Origin: Paenibacillus sambharensis
GTDB lineage: Bacteria; Bacillota; Bacilli; Paenibacillales; Paenibacillaceae
Length of the DNA: 64,000 nt
Assembly (NCBI RefSeq): GCF_003233845.1
Contig: NZ_QKRB01000037.1
Coordinates: 1-64,000 of the forward strand
Reading direction: 5' to 3'
The number at the start of each line of letters is the position of its first letter. Position 1 is the stretch's first letter. A program made the translations under genes and the position numbers. The notes below the pieces were generated by a model. That model did no database searches. It saw only the letters and a list, made by a program, of their open reading frames with translations, and was not told the origin of the DNA. Positions 60,696-64,000 of the stretch are shown here, piece by piece.

Positions 60696-62536
60696 ATGCG
60701 CAGCTTACTTATTCGACTCCTGGTACCGGTAATACTCCTGACAATATTCTGTCCTACAGTAATGGCTAGTGAGCCGGCGCCGCGCCCCAAGGCGTCGGAT
60801 GGTGTCATGCATATCATGAAGGCCCCCGAGCATTCCATTCAGTTGGATGGAGAATAGGCATTTTTTTGGGGACAATTTATTCATCCCTCTGATGTTCCTC
60901 ATGGGCTGCCAAGCCGCAATCTTAAGGTTCCCGGCTCATGGAATGAGGACCAATCTGTCAGACACGGTTATGGTTCTTATCGACTTCAGGTCGTGCTTGG
61001 AGAAGAATACGAGGACTTGGGATTATATGTAGGGGGCATCTCCACATCGTATTCCATTGGGTTAATGGCGAGCAGCTGGGAGAGAACGGCCGCATCGCCC
61101 GGAATAAGGAGGAATCATTTCCGACAAAGCGTGACCGGCTGTTCCGAATCCCGCAGCCGTCAAAGACGCTTGATATCGTCGTCCACGTGGCTAACTACGA
61201 GCATCCGCGCGGGGGCTTGACGGAGAGCATCCGTCTTGGACACATGACCGCCTTGCAGGGTGAAATTGTGCGATCTGCCTCGCTGGATATGTTCGTTGTC
61301 GGTGCACTGTTCATTATTGGACTTTATCATCTGGGATTGTTTGCGGCTCGGAGCAAGAACCTCTCCCCTCTCTACTTTGCATTGTTCTGTATCTCTATAT
61401 CACTTAGGAGTCTCGTTACAGGGAAAACCTCGCTGTTCGTCCTGCTTCCGGACTTCCCTTGGGATACAACGGTACGGATCGAGTACACGACCATGGCGAT
61501 TGCTCTCATTTCCTTCTCCCTGTTCACCAGATCCTTGTATCCAAAGGAATATTCGAAATGGAATCTTGTGCCCGGGCTTGCATTGTCTGTTCTTTACGGC
61601 GTGCTGCGCATGGCTGGACCTGGTTGGCTCTACTTGAGACTTCTCGCAGGGTTTCAGCTGGTTATTATGCTTATAACGATATCGTGCGTGGTCGCTTTTG
61701 GGCTGGCCGCTTGGCGAAGGAAGGAAGGAGCAGCGCTTGCGCTCGGAGCCGCCATATTTTTGGCAGCGACGGTCCTTAACGATATATTGTATAACCGCGA
61801 GCTGCTAACAACCGGATACTACATTCCGCTTGGCTTGCTGGTGTATGTCCTGGCAAATTCTTTTATTCTGGGGCTGAGTTATTCGCGGGCATACGCTTCA
61901 GCCGAGAATCTGGCGGTCAAGCTGCAGGCTTTGAACAATACGCTGGAAGAGAAGGTTGTCGAGCGCACAGTCAAGCTTGAAGAGGCAAATAAGGAGCTGC
62001 AGAAGCAGTCTCTTCTTGATCGGCTGACGGGTATCGCAAATCGCAGAGCCTTTGAAGCGGCAGCTAAAGAGCTTCTGAACGAGAAGGGAGGAAACGGCTC
62101 CCTCTATTTATACCTGATTGATGTTGATCATTTTAAGAAATATAACGATTATTACGGACATTTAGCGGGCGATGATTGTCTCAAGCGTATTGCTGGTGTC
62201 CTTGACAGGACGGCGTCCAGGGAGGGCGCGAGCGCGTACCGGTATGGAGGCGGAGAATTTTCCTTATTGTACAAGGGGGATTACAAGTCCGCCCAGCAAT
62301 TAGCTGAACATATTATTCAGGAAGTTCGCGCCAGCAGCATCCCTCATCAGGCCCCTGGAGCTTCGGGCTTCGTTACAGCGAGCTGTGGATTTGCAGTGAG
62401 TAAGGCTGAGGGCAGCGGCAAGTTTGAACAATTGATTGAGGCTGCGGACCTAGCCTTATATCAGGCGAAGCAGGCCGGGCGCGATCGATATTGTGTTAGG
62501 AAGGATTCATTCTTGACGGCCACAGCCGCAAAATGA
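60696..62536 (+). pseudogene. Broken 7TMR-DISM diguanylate cyclase (GGDEF)
   Basis: Reading through two lesions restores one protein of about 613 residues: signal peptide, a jelly-roll 7TMR-DISMED2-like domain (FFWGQFIHPSDVP, SRNLKVPGSW, YGSYRLQVVL), seven membrane segments (about 61280-61890), a coiled coil and a GGDEF domain. Lesion 1: TAG at 60855-60857 where Trp is expected (DGE*AFFWG). Lesion 2: one base lost near 61056 (ATTGGG for ATTTGGG), shifting the frame until the long downstream frame takes over. Lesion 3: the GG[DE]EF motif reads GGGEF, while DVDHFKKYNDYYGHLAGD is intact. ATG at 60696 has AAGGAG upstream. The enzyme should be inactive. Confidence 0.9.
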
Positions 62537-62576
62537 AAAATCGAAAAGACAAGGCACCCAAGCGGGTGCCTTGTCT
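62537..62576 (-). terminator. Terminator for the symporter gene
   Basis: Perfect 13-bp arms AGACAAGGCACCC/GGGTGCCTTGTCT (62547-62576) with a T-rich minus-strand tail (TTTTCGATTTTTC). It lies between the convergent cyclase and symporter genes; the 166 bases on to 62743 hold nothing recognised. Confidence 0.75.
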
Positions 62577-62742
62577 TAGATCGGCTTTCTGTCGACCAGG
62601 ACGGAAACGATCGTGTCTTCCTTATTCTATAGATTCCACATTGCACGCCTTCGTCTCATCGCTCCCTCTCTCGTCTCATGTGTCATGCGTTTACTCTACC
62701 ACCTGGTTTCTTTCCGGACTTCTTCCAGGAGGGTACGAATCC

Positions 62743-64000
62743 CTATCCCGCAATCGCCTCTTCATTCTTATTGAATGCTTCTCGGTCGAACTCTCCCTCT
62801 GACTTCGCAACCAGCAAAGCGGTCACCGAGGTGCCCGAAGCATTAACAGCCGTCCGGCCCATGTCGATTAGCGCTTCAACGCCGGCCACGATGGCCATGC
62901 CCTCCAGCGGCAAGCCAAGGGCGGTCAGCACAACCGTCGTCGATATAACGGCCGGACCGGGAACGCCGGCAACGCCGATGGACGTAATCAGCTGCCGTCA
63001 GAGTAATATCGAAGATGCTTGCGGTAAATACGGCGACAATAGCCGACCACACCCCTCCGCAGCCGTTAAAGTTAATCGAAGCGCCGAGCGGTGCCACGAA
63101 GCTGGCGATGCGCGGAGAGACGTGCAGCCTCTTCGTAATCACCTCGAGGTTAACCGGCAGTGCCGCGTAGCTGCTTCGTGTCGTGAAGGCGACGGCCAAG
63201 GTCGGATATATTTTATTAAAGAACCGCAGCGGATTAACGCGGGCGACAAACCATACCAACGCGCCGAATACGACTACGAAATGCAGAATCAAAGCGGCAT
63301 AGGACGTTACGATAACGCCGCCTAATTCCTGCAGCGTGCTCCATCCGTAACGAGCCGAGATGCCCGGAATCAAAGCGAATACGCCATATGGCGTCAGACG
63401 AATGATGAATTTTACGACTTGATGCATAACCTCCGTCAACGATTGGATAAGGTCCCTGACCGGCTTCACCTTGTCCGGGTTCCTTGCCCCCACTTTAATG
63501 ATGGCAACTGCAAGGAAAATGGCAAAGATGAGCACCGGCACAACCTTTCCTTCGGCAGCCTCCTGAACTGGGTTGGAGGGAACCATACTCAGAATAACTT
63601 CGGAGAATGCAGGAATGTCCCGTGCCTGGAACTCATCCGGCAGCGTAACATGCATGCCGCTGCCTATGTTCATCAGGCTTGCTGCCACAAGACCGATAAT
63701 CGCGCCGGCGCCTGTCGTGCCGAGAAACCACGCAATGGTCTTAAAGCCGATCTTTCGTAAGTATTCCAGGTTGGTGAGCGACGAAATGCTGTTCAGAACA
63801 AGCACGAATACAAGCGGAATAACGAGCATGCGGATCAGGCTGATATAGATGCTGCCGAACGTGGTGATGCCTTTTGCCTCGAGCTCGAAGCTCTGCAGCA
63901 GTACGCCAGCCGCAAGTCCAAGCACCATACCGACCAGCACTCTTGTGCCGAAGCCGATTCGGTTGCGTGCGAGAACATATAGTAGTATAAAAACGATAAC
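62743..64000 (-). pseudogene. Dicarboxylate/amino acid:cation symporter (DAACS), frameshifted and cut by window edge
   Basis: The frame enters from the right edge (LARNRIGFGTRVLVGMVLGLAAG) and shows the GltP/TcyP family: IRMLVIPLVFVLVLNSISSL, the serine-rich AFTTRSSYAALPVN, and FVAPLGASINFNGCGG. At about 62990 (TAADYV) it shifts: the next frame continues SIGVAGVPGPAVIS, EALIDMGRTAVNASGTSVTALLV and ends at 62743. The offset equals a loss of 2 bases (or 2+3n) or a gain of 1. The spacing to the SIGVAG motif is shorter than in homologues as I recall, so a larger deletion is likely. The transporter tip containing the NMDGT-like DMGRT motif is out of frame, so it should be inactive. Confidence 0.85.

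Overview
The window looks like chromosome from a Paenibacillus-type member of the Bacillota. Strong GGAGG-type ribosome-binding sites precede most genes, including several GTG and TTG starts. There is a three-repeat SLH surface protein, catabolite-repression (cre)-like sites, a sigma-D-like chemotaxis promoter, an adenine riboswitch in front of a PbuE-type pump, and Bacillota families such as DUF3231, DUF2935, DUF1048, DUF4386 and CBO0543. No rRNA, tRNA, insertion sequence, phage or CRISPR array was seen. Most genes are on the minus strand.

Layout. 1-3.8 kb: VOC protein, ECF sigma factor, Asp/Glu racemase, then a three-gene membrane-protein operon. 4-10.3 kb: MATE exporter and an operon of zinc alcohol dehydrogenase, unusual GH13 protein, leaderless solute-binding protein and RibD-type reductase. 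10.6-18 kb: DUF3231, a chitin-type LPMO, DinB, a WYL regulator, a decayed BCCT transporter remnant, a sulfotransferase, a MidA-like methyltransferase with TPRs and a short MarR. 18-23.3 kb: a nikABCDE-type ABC importer with a sigma-A promoter and a Fur-like box. 23.4-26.3 kb: a chemoreceptor with a surface-anchored lectin-like protein. 26.4-34.4 kb: AraC/SDR pair, SLH-linked M13 peptidase and a large SLH/Ig-like protein. 34.4-41.3 kb: SRPBCC, DUF2935, then an unusual operon (WYL regulator, flavoprotein, leaderless PhnD-like protein, MetE-like enzyme, OsmC-like protein) divergent from an imine-reductase-like gene. 41.5-53.6 kb: hydrolases, an AgrC/AgrA-type two-component system, MalT-type regulator, TetR/flavin monooxygenase pair and tandem glycosyltransferases. 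53.6-64 kb: adenine riboswitch-pbuE, PadR/DUF1048/ABC-2 exporter, a fused paralogue of the 3-kb membrane pair, a second MATE exporter, and two broken genes (a diguanylate cyclase and a dicarboxylate symporter).

The best candidates for an undescribed system are the 35.7-40.3 kb operon, the lectin/chemoreceptor pair, and the split-versus-fused membrane family. A second theme is gene decay: a BCCT remnant, a WYL regulator frameshifted at an A9 run, a diguanylate cyclase with three separate lesions, a frameshifted symporter, and possibly a MarR gene without its 5' end. All of this was read by eye. Family names rest on motifs and remembered family sequences, not on database searches.
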